Shown piece after piece: positions 11,610-23,428 of a stretch of 64,000 bases of DNA. The stretch comes from Unio delphinus (taxonomy: Eukaryota > Mollusca > Bivalvia > Unionida > Unionidae). Position numbers and translations under genes: made by a program. Location of the stretch: NCBI GenBank assembly GCA_029339505.1, contig JAQISU010000345.1, forward strand, positions 1,697,501-1,761,500. Direction: 5' to 3'. Below the pieces are notes generated by a model that saw only the letters and a program-made list of their open reading frames with translations, was not told the DNA's origin and did not search any database. The stretch's first letter is position 1. Each line of letters opens with the position of its first letter.

Positions 11610-13010
11610 TGTTTTTCATTTGGGATACCAAGGCAGGTTGACAATGTGTATGAATTTGATACAAGGCTTTTCATTAGGAATGTCAAAGCAGGTTGACATA
11701 GTGTATCAATTTGATACAAGACTTTTCATTAGCAGTACATTGGCAGACTGACCATGTGCAAGAATTTGATACAAGAATACCAAAGCAGGCTGACCATTTG
11801 TATGATTTTGATGCAAGTTTTTTCATGAGGAATTCTTGGACAGGCTGACCATGTGTATGAGTTTTATACAAGGCTTTTGATTTGGAATATCTAGACAGGC
11901 TGACCATGTGTATGAATTTATATCTAGACAGGCTGACCATGTGTATGAATTTATATCTAGACAGGCTGACCATGTGTATGAATTTATATCTAGACAGGCT
12001 GACCATGTGTATGAATTTATATCTAGACAGGCTGACCATGTGTATGAATTTATATCTAGACAGGCTGACTATGTGTTTGAATTTGTATCTAGACAGGCTG
12101 ACCATGTGTATGAATTTGTATCTAGACAGGCTGACCATGTGTATGAATTTGTATTTAGACAGGCTGACCATGTGTATGAATTTGATGAAAGTGTTCTTTG
12201 TGAATTCCTGGGCAGGCTGACCATGTGTATGAATTTGATGAAAGTGTTCTTTGTGAATTCCTGGGCAGGCTGACCATGTGTATGAATTTGATGCGAGGTT
12301 TTTCATTACGAATGTCTGGGCAGGCTTAATATGTACGTGAATTTGATATGAGGTTTTTAATTAGGAATTCCTGGGCAGGCTGACCATTTGTATGAATTTG
12401 ATGCCAAGTTTTTCATTAAAAATTAAAAATTCTTGGGCAGGCTGACCATTTGTATGATTTTGATGTGAGGATTTTCGTTAAAAAATTCCTGGGCAGGCTG
12501 ACCATTTGTATGAATTTGATGCAAAGTTTTTCATTATAAATTCCTGAGCAGGCTGACCATTTATATGAATTTGACGCCGAGTTTTTCATTAAAAATTCTT
12601 GGGCAGGCTGACCATTTGTATGAATTTGATGCGAGGTTTTTCATTAAAAATTCCTGGGCATGCTGACCATTTGTATGAATTTGATGCGAGGTTTTTCATT
12701 AAAAATTCCTGGGCAGGCTGACCATTTGTATGAATTTGATGCGAGGTTTTTCATTAAAAATTCCTGGGCAGGCTGACCATTTGTATGAATTTGATGTGAG
12801 GTTTTTCATTAGGAATTCCTGGGCAGGCTGACCATTTGTATGAATTTGATGTAAGGTTTTTCATTAGGAATTCCTGGGCATGCTGACCATTTGTATGAAT
12901 TTGACGCGAGGTTTTTCATTAGGAATTCCTGGGCAGGTTCACTTTGTGTATGAATTTGATGTGAGGTTTTCCATTAGGAATTCCTGGGCAGGCTGACCAT
13001 GTGTATGAAT
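11610..13010. repeat. 55-bp minisatellite with nested 33-bp sub-array
   Basis: Outer unit ggcaggctgaccatttgtat + gaatttgatgcgaggttttt + cattaaaaattcctg. At about 11886-12180 a shortened 33-bp unit (tatctagacaggctgaccat + gtgtatgaattta) is repeated about nine times. Open frames on both strands arise from the 33-bp period. Confidence 0.95.
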
Positions 13011-13250
13011 TTTATATATGGCTTTACAAAAGCAATATCAAGGCTGGTTGACAATGTACCTAAATATTTCTGCATTATGCAGATTATGGTTGTAGTTTTA
13101 CAGATGGATAATCCAATGTGGTGATTTTCTTCATAATTATAATTTAATTTCCTTCAAAAACTTACTGTTTAGTTAAAAATTGTTGATGTAATTTTTATAG
13201 TAACTTGAAATATTTTAGTTTGTTTGGGAATGAATCATGGAAGGATTGCT

Positions 13251-13800
13251 GTAAACAAATGTACATGTACCTTTGTTTTTGTGCTATTTATACCAAATTC
13301 ATAATGTAAATTGTAAACAAATGTACATACCTTTGTTTTTCTGCTATTTATACCAAATTCATAATGTAAATTATAAACAAATGTACATACCTTTGTTTCT
13401 GTGCTATTTATACCAAATTCATAATGTAAATTGTAAACAAATGTACATACCTTTGTTTCTGTGCTATTTATACCAAATTCATAATGTAAATTATAAACAA
13501 ATGTACATACCTTTGTTTCTGTGCTATTTATACCAAATTCATAATGTAAATTATAAACAAATGTACATACCTTTGTTTTTGTGCTAATTATACCAAATTC
13601 ATAATGTAAATTGTAAAAAAATGTACATACGTTTGTTTTTGTGCTATTTATACCAAATTCATAATGTAAATTGTAAACAAGTGTACATACCTTTGTTTTT
13701 GTGCTAATTATACCAAATTCATAATGTAAATTGTAAACAAATGTACATACCTTTGTTTCTGTGCTATTTATACCAAATTCATAATGTAAATTGTAAATAA
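13251..13800. repeat. 60-bp minisatellite, 9 copies
   Basis: Unit gtaaacaaatgtacatacct + ttgtttctgtgctatttata + ccaaattcataatgtaaatt, with a period of exactly 60 and few substitutions. 13801-14114 is unique sequence. Confidence 0.97.
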
Positions 13801-14126
13801 ATGTATTTTATCTTTTAAATACAGACAAAAGTACAGAAGGTTTTATCTAAATCTGTTTGGTCACTGTGTCTGGGTTCAGTTTTGAGTTCACCTTTATCTG
13901 GCAAAATATTATGGAGTTATGGCCCCTGTTTAACTACAGACTTTGCCTATTATTTTCATCATATTAATTGTGGCATCACCACTGAGTGGACACATTTAAA
14001 ATGTTTTATGTTGTAAAAATTATTTGTAAGAGGCAAAATATCTTTTTGAAGCATTGATCTTATATTAAGAAAGATTAGGAGACTTACTGTTGTCTCTTCA
14101 TTAGGTATAATCTTACATGATTTAAT

Positions 14127-14362
14127 GCCCCTGAGTAGCCAAGTGGTCCATTATGGATCACTGCCATCTCACCTTTGTCTGCATGTGTTCGAGTCTCAGA
14201 TCCGGCCAATGTGGATATGTGAGAAAGCTTGCCAGTAGCTTCTCGTGGGTCGGTGGTTTTTTCTGGTAGTTTTCCCTGGGTTCTTCCTCCACCATTAATA
14301 CTGGCCGCCATGTATAGCCTATTGTGTGCTGAAAAATGGCGTTAAACCCTACATCAACAACA
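14127..14362 (+). mobile_element. tRNA-derived SINE, copy 3, with perfect TSD
   Basis: Same body as the other copies; the head has gagtagccaagtggtc and gtgttcgagtctc and has lost some of the region between the boxes. The tail is (caa)n. The 12-bp target-site duplication acatgatttaat lies at 14115-14126 and 14363-14374. Confidence 0.94.
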
Positions 14363-14542
14363 ACATGATTTAATCTCTTAGGATATTTGGAAGTGTTTAA
14401 TTATAAGCAATAATCAGTTTAGTGTGCATCGAAAAAGAAATTCAGTTTAGTGTCACTTAATAACAAGGGTATAAATATTGTGAATTGAGACCCACAATAC
14501 TTGATATTCTTCTATTCTGTTCTTCTAAGATTGTTGGTGATA

Positions 14543-14709
14543 AATCGCGTGTAGATAATGTACAGTACACATCTATAACTGAATCGCGTGTAGATAATGT
14601 ACAGTACACATCTATAACTGTGTGAATCGCATGTAGATAATGTACAGTACACATCTATAACTGTGTGAATCACGTGTAGATAATGTACAATACACATCTA
14701 TAACTGTGT
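14543..14709. repeat. 43-bp tandem repeat, 4 copies
   Basis: Unit aatcgcgtgtagataatgta + cagtacacatctataactgt + gtg. Confidence 0.93.
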
Positions 14710-14776
14710 TGGTAATAACTTGTTAGTGGTGTAGATTTTAAGGACATTACTACATTACGTTGTAAGGGTGCAACAT

Positions 14777-14970
14777 ATACTCCCTTATAGAGTCCAATTG
14801 CAAACTGCACAGACCCAGAACTTCTGTCACATAATGCACAGGTAAATCTGAATCTGTGCAGTTTATTGGGAGTAATAACAAATAACATATACCCTGATTT
14901 ACAGGCACATTATACTAGGGCAGATCAGGAACATTGATGTTTGTAGTTTGACATTTTGACTTTTAAGCAG
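14777..14970 (-). mobile_element. Fold-back element, copy 2
   Basis: Starts gagtccaattgcaaactgca and ends near tgtagtttgacattttgact, collinear with copy 1. An internal inverted pair gcaaactgcacag / ctgtgcagttt remains, the rest of the stem being degraded. Confidence 0.6.
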
Positions 14971-15107
14971 TTATGCACAGTATTATTAGTGAGAACATAA
15001 CTGTTTAACATTTTATAAAGAGCATTTAGAACAGGACACATTTCTGTGAGACTTCATTTTTCTTTCAACCACATGCCTACCAGACCAGGTGAAAGAGTAA
15101 CAATAAA

Positions 15108-15365
15108 TAACTATTATAGTATACTGTACTCCCTCATAATTCTGACCATATGACCCATAATAAAAAATTATTATAATATACAGCACTCCCTCCTAATTCT
15201 GACCATGGGACCCATAATAAATAATTATTATAGTATACAGTACTCCCTCATAATTCTGACCCTGGGACCCGTCATAAATAATTATTATAGTATACAGCAC
15301 TCCCTCATAATTATGACCCTGGGACCCATAATAAATAATTATTATAGTATACAGTAATCCCTCAT
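15108..15365. repeat. about 56-bp tandem repeat, 4-5 copies
   Basis: Unit attattatagtatacagtac + tccctcataattctgacc + atgggacccataataaata. A short (ac)n run follows at about 15424. 15366-15659 has no other recognised feature. Confidence 0.92.
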
Positions 15366-15659
15366 TATTCTTGGACTGATATGATGCCTTGTACTGAGAT
15401 CACATTATAGTGAAGTTCCTAATACACACACACACCTGCCTTATAAGAAATAAGTTGCAATACAAGACAAAAGATAAGTACATTATAAGAGGGTAACTTT
15501 ATAATGAGGTACCAATGTTACTTGGCTATTAAGAAAAACATCATTCAAAATGCTTTACACAAGGACATAATATTTGATTCTTTTGTTTCTTAGAGTATCT
15601 TAACTATGTTTTTATCATACCAATAATACTATCCAACTGTCTTTGTTCTTTCTCCACAG

Positions 15660-15701
15660 GATAAAGAATGGCCTTCCAGAATCCACTTTGTCTGCTCTGA
15701 G
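15660..15701 (+). CDS. TMEM135: TMEM135-like exon A (42-nt microexon)
   Basis: This very short exon follows a pyrimidine-rich acceptor (ctttctccacag) and ends at an excellent donor (AG|gtaagt). It begins with the last base of a codon and ends with two bases of the next. It reads IKNGLPESTLSAL, with the split codon AG+T giving Ser once joined to the next exon. This corresponds to the CKDGLKGFTFSALR stretch of the vertebrate protein, just before the VGKEE motif. The first G would complete an Arg codon if the preceding exon ends in AG or CG. The assignment rests on the SAL match, the KxGL match and exact phase agreement with exon B. A 42-nt exon would be missed by most gene finders. Confidence 0.78.
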
Positions 15702-16217
15702 GTAAGTAAGAACATGTTTTACATACAGTTTAATTGACAAAAATGTTGTGAAAGTGTAAAAGTAAAGGGTTATGCAACAAATACACTACTGTATTCATAT
15801 ATTGTACTGAATATAGGAAAGGACTCATTTGAGAAGGATTTGAATGCACTTGGAATGACAGCCTCGATGTATTCCTATACCCTATCACACTCTCTGTTTT
15901 CGGCCTACTCATAGCAAAAAATGTATGACATTTTGTGTGTGTACCATTGACAGTGACGGAAGTAGGAGGAGATTGTGTATCCAAAGATTGAGGGTCCATT
16001 AAAATGCTTTGTAGATGTCCGACTCCTTTTCTAAGATTTTTCAAATCTTTTAGCATCAAAATCTTTAATGTGACAACCCATTGATATCTTAGATATTAGA
16101 GAAATGTTTTAGTAGGAAACGTATTGTGTACTATTGGTTGCCTAGTTACATTGGAAAGAAAGAGTAATGAAAGGACACAAAGCAAACAAACTTACCTTGC
16201 AACTTTAAAGATTGTAT
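15702..16217. other. Start of TMEM135 intron, unique sequence
   Basis: The 109-codon minus-strand frame here has no family resemblance and is taken as chance. Nothing else seen. Confidence 0.5.
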
Positions 16218-16432
16218 TCATCAACATGTTTATCACACATGTACTGTATACTTGGCAAAATATATTCACCAACATGTTTATCACACATGTATTGTATACT
16301 TGGCAAAATGTATTCATCAGCATGTTTATCACATGTTTATCACACATGTACTGTATACTTGGCAAAATGTATTCATCAACATGTTTATCACACATGTTTA
16401 TCACACATGTACTGTATACTTGGCAAATTATA
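16218..16432. repeat. about 48-bp tandem repeat, 4 copies
   Basis: Unit caacatgtttatcacacatg + tactgtatacttggcaaaat + gtattcat, with extra internal tttatcacacatg duplications. Open frames on both strands are artefacts. Confidence 0.92.
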
Positions 16433-16812
16433 CAGACTGATAATGCAACAAACTAACTTAAGAACATTAAAAAAACACTATTTTAAAGTGGCATCCCTCA
16501 CTGACAAAGTTGGAGAGATGAGATAATACTGTACCGATTTTGTATTGGACATAAGTATATTGTGTATTGGACATAAGTATACCTCCTTAAAGGTGAACCT
16601 CAGCTGAAAGGTATTAACTGCCACTGTGGAGCAGATACTTGTAGAGTGTGTTGATTTCTACCCTATGGGATAAAAGTATTTTAATGTAAATTGCTTGATG
16701 ATACAGTATGTGGACCCAATACAATCTTGGAAATTTTAAAAGAATTTCATTTATACCATTACTTTTAATCCTGTTTAAAGTATTTTGCATGTGTTGCCTT
16801 TGTTTGCTGCTT

Positions 16813-16949
16813 TGTATGCATTTTACCAAATTTAAAATCTGTACATTGTATGCATTTTACCAAATTTAAAATCTGTACATTGTATGCATTTTACCAAATT
16901 TAAAATCTGTACATTGTATGCATTTTACCAAATTTAAAATCTGTACATT
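16813..16949. repeat. 34-bp tandem repeat, 4 copies
   Basis: Unit tgtatgcattttaccaaatt + taaaatctgtacat. A (act)n microsatellite follows at about 17078-17104, preceded by ttgtgctgaggtaaaacact, which resembles the SINE 3' end. Confidence 0.92.
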
Positions 16950-17138
16950 TTATATTTTTTCTTGTTGCACTTAAATGCATACTTATTTGGACAGGTTTAT
17001 CATCCAAAATGTTTGTGGAGCTAAATTTTACATTTTAATTTAATCTTTTGTTGGCAATACTTTGTGCTGAGGTAAAACACTACTACTACTACTACTACTA
17101 CTACCTTTTCAAATAAAAGATGGGGGACATAGTAACTG

Positions 17139-17385
17139 CAGTACTCCTTAGGACCAGGTTATGTTTGGGATTGCTGTACTCCTTAGGACCAGGTTATGTT
17201 TGGGATTGCTGTACTCCTTAGGACCAGGTTATGTTTGGGATTGCTGTACTCCTTAGGACCAGGTTATGTTTGGCATTGCTGTACTCCTTAGGACCAGGTT
17301 ATGTTTGGCATTGCTGTACTCCTTAGGATCAGGTTATGTTTGGGATTGCTATACTCCTTAGGACCAGGTTATGTTTGGGATTGTT
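17139..17385. repeat. 35-bp tandem repeat, 7 copies
   Basis: Unit ctgtactccttaggaccagg + ttatgtttgggattg. 17386-17895 holds nothing recognised. Confidence 0.95.
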
Positions 17386-17895
17386 CCCCTTGCAACTGTG
17401 TGGATTCCAATTAGCAACCTATTTTCTGCTTCTTCTCCAGAATGACAACTGATTTTGATTAAACTTTCAAACTATTTTTTCTAAGGACTATCAAAATTTC
17501 ATTATGATGGTGTTGATTCCATAGCAATCAGGTTAAAATCTCTATGACTTCACTAGATTATTTGGCAAATTTTCATCAGTCAAGGTAGGAATGTTTTGTT
17601 TGATATACTGGTATTCTTTATCACAATTTTGTGGTGGTTAACTCCAAAAGCGCTGATGCAGATACCATGGCAACCAGTTTTGCTCAGTTATGATAGGACT
17701 ACTTCTGAGGACATTCTGTATCAAAACTGACTCTCTAGTAGCTAGGCTATATAGTAATAACATGCCCTCTTTAGAAAGGAGATGCAAAATACATTTTTGT
17801 CCTGTGCAGACAACTGGGGAACATAGCATCCACATTTCTATCTGCCCATCAATCACACTTTAATTTCCACTGTATAACTTGAAAGTAATTTGTGA

Positions 17896-18227
17896 ATAAG
17901 GAATGAAACTTGGCATACTTGAACATAGCACTGGAAAGTGTGTCACATACCATAGGAATGAAACTTGGCATACTTGAACATAGCACTGGAAAGTGTGTCA
18001 CATACCATAGGAATGAAACTGGACATACTTGAACATAGCAATGGAAAGTGTGTCACATACCATAGGAATGAAACTTGGCATACTTGAACATAGCAATGGA
18101 AAGTGTGTCACATACCATAGGAATGAAACTGGACATACTTGAACATAGCAATGGAAAGTACATACCATAGGAATGAAACTGGACATACTTGAACATAGCA
18201 ATGGAAAGTGTGTCACATACCATAGGA
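17896..18227. repeat. 55-bp tandem repeat, 6 copies
   Basis: Unit gaatgaaacttggcatactt + gaacatagcaatggaaagtg + tgtcacataccatag. Confidence 0.95.
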
Positions 18228-18362
18228 GGTGGGGTTCTATCTTTAAGGTCCAGGTTAAAACCTTTTTCATTACTCGTTCCCTTTCTTTTATAAGTTTACA
18301 TCTGTTTGAGATTAAGGGATGAAACCTTGTATACTGATACATCATCACAAGAAGATATGGTG

Positions 18363-18490
18363 AGCAACATGGGGATCCTATTGTCAACATGGGGATCCTA
18401 TCATCAACATGGGGATCCTATTGTCAAGATGGGAATCCTATCATCAACATGGGGATCCTATCATCAACATGGGGATTCTATTGTCAAGGC
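18363..18490. repeat. 20-bp tandem repeat, about 6 copies
   Basis: Unit caacatggggatcctatcat, alternating with a ...tattgt variant. 18491-19079 contains diverged copies of a longer motif (gagattaatggttaaaactt, cttggtatacatgcatatg) that may be remnants of an old dispersed element. Confidence 0.9.
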
Positions 18491-19079
18491 CAAGGCCATG
18501 TCTTAATGTTGTATGACTTCATCATTCTTTCCTTTTCTCAAGGTCAATGCTTGGTATTGTAAATTTTCTGTCACACTTTCTCTTTTGCTCTAATTTTTTT
18601 AACCATTTGAGATTAATGGTTAAAACTTTGTATACTTGCATATCATCACTAGAAGGGTACTATCTTCAGAGACAGGGGTGTTGTTTAGTTTAAAGGCATT
18701 GTAACTTTGTATATTTATGCATTGTCATTAGATGTGTCAGATACCACAGTGGGGTTTTGTCACGAAGGTCTAAATTTCATTCCATTGTTTTTAGTTCTCC
18801 ATCTTACTTTCCTATCTGTAATGGAAAGTTACATCCTTTTGAGATTAGGTATAAGTTTTTTTTTTTTATTACAGCTTTTTCCATATTTTTAGGTTTGAAA
18901 CTATTTCAGATTTTGGGATTTTCAACTTGGTATACATGCATATGTCCTTGTTAGCAGGTGTGCAATGCACCCATTGGGAATCTTTTCATTCTGTTTTCTA
19001 ACTTATGAGCTGTTGAAGATTTTGACTAGAATATGGGTTGCATTGTACATCAGGGTCTTATTCTCAAGGCATATTTGAA

Positions 19080-19360
19080 AGTTTCCACTGTCAGCTCTAT
19101 GCTATAAAAGCTGTATAAGGTTTCCACTGTGTCAGCTCTATGCTATACAAGCTGTATAAGGTTTCCACTGTGTTAGCTTTATGCTGTAAAAGCTCTATAT
19201 GGTTTCCACTGTGTCAGCTCTATGCTAAAGCTGTATATGGTTTCCACTGTGTCAGCTCTATGCTGTAAAATCTGTATAAGGTTTCCAGTTCAGCTTTATG
19301 CTATAAAAGCTGTATAAGGTTTCTACTGTGTCAGCTTTATGCTATAAAAGCTGTACAAGT
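19080..19360. repeat. about 41-bp tandem repeat, 7 copies
   Basis: Unit tttccactgtgtcagctcta + tgctataaaagctgtataag + g. Confidence 0.92.
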
Positions 19361-19570
19361 TGCACTTATGCTTCTCACTTTGACCTGATATCACTGTGAT
19401 AGATTTATCTTTAATGTAAAGGACACTGAGGAAAATGTGTTTTACTTCTCTGCATTTTGTCTTTCATGCTGTTTGAGATAGAGCTTTCCATGTCTACCAA
19501 TTAACATTACAGCCCTGTCTGTAACTGGTCATGGATTGAGACGTGAACTGATCCTACCTCACCACAATAA

Positions 19571-19795
19571 ATGTAGTTGTAGTTGTTGTTGGGTTTAATG
19601 CCATTTTTCAGGACACAATAGGCTATAAATGGTGGCCAGTATTAATGGTGGAGGAAGAACCCATGGAAATCCCCTGGATAGAACCACCGACCCATAAGAA
19701 GCTACTGGTAAGCTTTCTCACATGGCTGAATCTGAGACTCGAACCCACACAGACAGAGGTGAGATGGCAGTGATCACTCGGCTATTCTGGGCCCC
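19571..19795 (-). mobile_element. tRNA-derived SINE, copy 4
   Basis: Reverse orientation: tail (gtt)n and gggtttaatgccatttttca at the left; B box gagactcgaacccac and head cactcggctattctgggccc at the right. Flanks accacaataa (19561) and actacaataa (19796) give a likely 10-bp target-site duplication with one mismatch. Confidence 0.9.
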
Positions 19796-19921
19796 ACTAC
19801 AATAAGCAGGGGACATAAATTCACTGAATTTGTCTGTCAAATCTCCAGAAAAGCCGAGGCAATTTAAATCAAACTTGCAATGTTTCTTGGGAAAAGCATC
19901 ATCCAAATTATGTCTGGAGTG

Positions 19922-21850
19922 CTTCCTTCTTTGAATTTGTTTTTATCATTCCTTCTTTGAATTTGTTTTTATCATTCCTTCATTGAATTTGTTTTTATCA
20001 TTCCTTCTTTGAATTTGTTTTTATCATTCCTTCTTTGAATTTGTTTTTATCATTCCTTCTTTGAATTTGTTTTTATCATTCCTTTGTTTTTGTTTTTATC
20101 ATTCCTTCTTTGAATTTGTTTTTATCATTCCTTCTTTGTTTTTGTTTTTATCATTCCTTCTTTGAATTTGTTTTTATCATTCCTTCTTTGAATTTGTTTT
20201 TATCATTCCTTCTTTGTTTTTGTTTTTATCATTCCTTCTTTGAATTAGTTTTTATCATTCATTCTTTGAATTTGTTTTTATCATTCCTTCTTTGAATTTG
20301 TTTTTATCATTCCTTCTTTGAATTTGTTTCTATCATTCCTTCTTTGAATTTGTTTCTATCATTCCTTCTTTGAATTTGTTTCTATCATTCCTTCTTTGAA
20401 TTTGTTTCTATCATTCCTTCTTTGAATTTGTTTTTATCATTCCTTCTTTGAATTTGTTTTTATCATTCCTTCTTTGAATTTGTTTTTATCATTCCTTCTT
20501 TGAATTTGTTTTTATCATTCCTTCTTTGTTTTTGTTTTATCATTCCTTCTTTGAATTTGTTTTTATCATTCCTTCTTTGAATTTGTTTTTATCATTCCTT
20601 CTTTGAATTTGTTTTTATCATTCCTTCTTTGAATTTGTTTTATCATTCCTTCTTTGAATTTGTTTTTATCATTCCTTCTTTGAATTTGTTTTATCATTCC
20701 TTCTTTGTTTTTGTTTTTATCATTCCTTCTTTGAATTTGTTTTTATCATTCCTTCTTTGAATTTGTTTTTATCATTCCTTTTTTAATTTGTTTTTATCAT
20801 TCCTTCTTTGAATTTGTTTTTATCATTCCTTCTTTGAATTTGTTTTTATCATTCCTTCTTTGAATTTGTTTTTATCATTCCTTTGTTTTTGTTTTTATCA
20901 TTCCTTCTTTGAATTTGTTTTATCATTCCTTCTTTGTTTTTGTTTTTATCATTCCTTCTTTGAATTTGTTTTTATCATTCCTTCTTTGAATTTGTTTTTA
21001 TCATTCCTTCTTTGTTTTTGTTTTTATCATTCCTTCTTTGAATTAGTTTTTATCATTCATTCTTTGAATTTGTTTTTATCATTCCTTCTTTGAATTTGTT
21101 TTTATCATTCCTTCTTTGAATTTGTTTCTATCATTCCTTCTTTGAATTTGTTTCTATCATTCCTTCTTTGAATTTGTTTCTATCATTCCTTCTTTGAATT
21201 TGTTTCTATCATTCCTTCTTTGAATTTGTTTTTATCATTCCTTCTTTGAATTTGTTTTTATCATTCCTTCTTTGAATTTGTTTTTATCATTCCTTCTTTG
21301 AATTTGTTTTTATCATTCCTTCTTTGTTTTTGTTTTTATCATTCCTTCTTTGAATTTGTTTTTATCATTCCTTCTTTGAATTTGTTTTTATCATTCCTTC
21401 TTTGAATTTGTTTTTATCATTCCTTGTTTTTGTTTTTATCATTCCTTCTTTGAATTTGTTTTTATCATTCCTTCTTTGAATTTGTTTTTATCATTCCTTT
21501 TTTAATTTGTTTTTATCATTCCTTCTTTGAATTTGTTTTTATCATTCCTTCTTTGAATTTGTTTCTATCATTCCTTCTTTAAATTTGTTTCTATCATTCC
21601 TTCTTTGAATATGTTTTTATCATTCCTTCTTTGAATTTGTTTTTATCATTCCTTCTTTGAATTTGTTTTTATCATTCCTTCTTTGAATTTGTTTTTATCA
21701 TTCCTTCTTTGAATTTGTTTTTATCATTCCTTCTTTGTTTTTGTTTTTATCATTCCTTCTTTGAATTTGTTTCTATCATTCCTTCTTTGAATTTGTTTTT
21801 ATCATTCCTTCTTTGAATTTGTTTTTATCATTCCTTCTTTGAATTTGTTT
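19922..21850. repeat. 26-bp minisatellite, about 74 copies, with a roughly 798-bp higher-order duplication
   Basis: Unit ttgaatttgtttttatcatt + ccttct. Diagnostic variants (gaattagttttt with cattcattc, then four successive tttctatc units) appear near 20240-20420 and again near 21038-21220. The plus-strand frames are simple read-through. 21851-22156 is unique. Confidence 0.97.
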
Positions 21851-22156
21851 TTTTAATTTCTTCTGTTTTCTGTTTGTTTTTGTTTTATTTCCCTAGAAAT
21901 GTTCCAACTTCTTAATAATCAAATGAAAGACCTACTATTACTCTAGTACTATTGATCAAACTTGTTAGGAATGTTTCTTGGAACATGCTTTATCATAATT
22001 TGGTTCTTGTGGCTCAAATAGCTACACTGCAACCATTCAGAAAACTGGCTTGCATCTTCTTCTTCAGAATGGAGTAGCCAATTATGATCTGACATTTTAC
22101 ATGCTCTATCAAAAATATTTAAAGGGTGACTGCCCTAGTAATGGTGTGGCTTCATT

Positions 22157-22310
22157 AGCTACTCAGTAAAAACTCATTATTACCTTTACTACTCAGTAAA
22201 AACTCATTATTACCTTTACTACTCAGTAAAAACTCATTATTACCTTTACTACTCAGTAAAAACTCATTATTACCTTTACTACTCAGTAAAAACTCATTAT
22301 TACCTTTATC
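22157..22310. repeat. 30-bp tandem repeat, 5 copies
   Basis: Unit actactcagtaaaaactcat + tattaccttt, essentially perfect copies. Confidence 0.95.
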
Positions 22311-22372
22311 AAGAATTGATGATCAATGCTTTTTGAGCAATATAAAAGCTTCAAACCCCATCTATGCTCATT

Positions 22373-22416
<44 letters not shown>
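22373..22416. repeat. (ca)n microsatellite
   Basis: About 22 uninterrupted CA dinucleotides. Confidence 0.98.
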
Positions 22417-22418
<2 letters not shown>

Positions 22419-22930
22419 TAAATTTCTTTATGTAATACAGTATATGGTCTTGTTTTGTTTTGCCATTCATGTAATAACAGTCATTGTAACAGAATATTAA
22501 ATAATGTTATACCTCTGTCATGTATATGATAAATTATTCATATTATCTCCTTACCCTCATCTTAAAGTCTGACCTTCCAAGTGTGCATTAGTGAAGTAGA
22601 AATAACACATTGCTCTAAGTACAGCTGAGAAACATTAATAGCTGTTAAATGTATCATCAGGTATAGATATAATTAGTGTTAATATTTTGTATCCCTCAAT
22701 CAGGCCATGATGTAGACTTATAATGGTTACATGCTGTGCCAAACAACCTCCAAATGTCAGTTACCACTTGTCAATCATGAACTAACTAATTTTCCATACT
22801 TTTTTGGTGCCAGTGTCTACCACAAACTAATGGGGGGGGGGGGGAGGAAGAGGGGCACTCAGTGGGGGCAAGGGAATCTGCACCCAAACTTCTCAAGGTT
22901 GCGGCTGTAATTTTGTGTGCAAATCAATAT

Positions 22931-23008
<78 letters not shown>
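22931..23008. repeat. (tac)n microsatellite
   Basis: About 26 uninterrupted trinucleotides. A poly-G tract lies upstream near 22832. The poly-Thr frame is an artefact. Confidence 0.98.
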
Positions 23009-23223
23009 ATTTTCAGGAGATATAACTCATTTAGCTAAATATTGGCTAATCTCCCATGAAGTCCAGATGGGCATAGAATATTCAGTACAAGCTATTTCTT
23101 TTAGTTCAAGTGGTAGCTGTTTGTGTAAGTGACAGCATTAGTTCTTGGTTTTTGTAGTTTTAAAGTTTCATATTGATCTTGAAGACTGCATAGAGATAGT
23201 ACAGGGTCTGTTCTTGGATATGC

Positions 23224-23428
23224 ACAGCATCTTAATTTCTGTAAATTTTGTCACAGCATCTTAATTTCTGTAAATATTGTCACAGCATCTTAATTTCTGT
23301 AAATATTGTCATAGCAACTTAATTTCTGTAAATATTGTCACAGCATCTTAATTTCTGTAAATATTGTCACAGCATCTTAATTTCTGTAAATATTGTCACA
23401 GCATCTTAATTTCTGTAAATATTGTCAC
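23224..23428. repeat. 29-bp tandem repeat, 7 copies
   Basis: Unit cagcatcttaatttctgtaa + atattgtca. Confidence 0.95.

Noticed and set aside
11683..12306. 207-codon minus-strand frame and two plus-strand frames
   Set aside because: Generated by the 33-bp nested array; both strands open at once.
17050..17105. SINE 3' end before an (act)n tract
   Set aside because: Only about 20 bp resemble the SINE end (ttgtgctgag..aaacactac); no body or head upstream, so not called as a copy.
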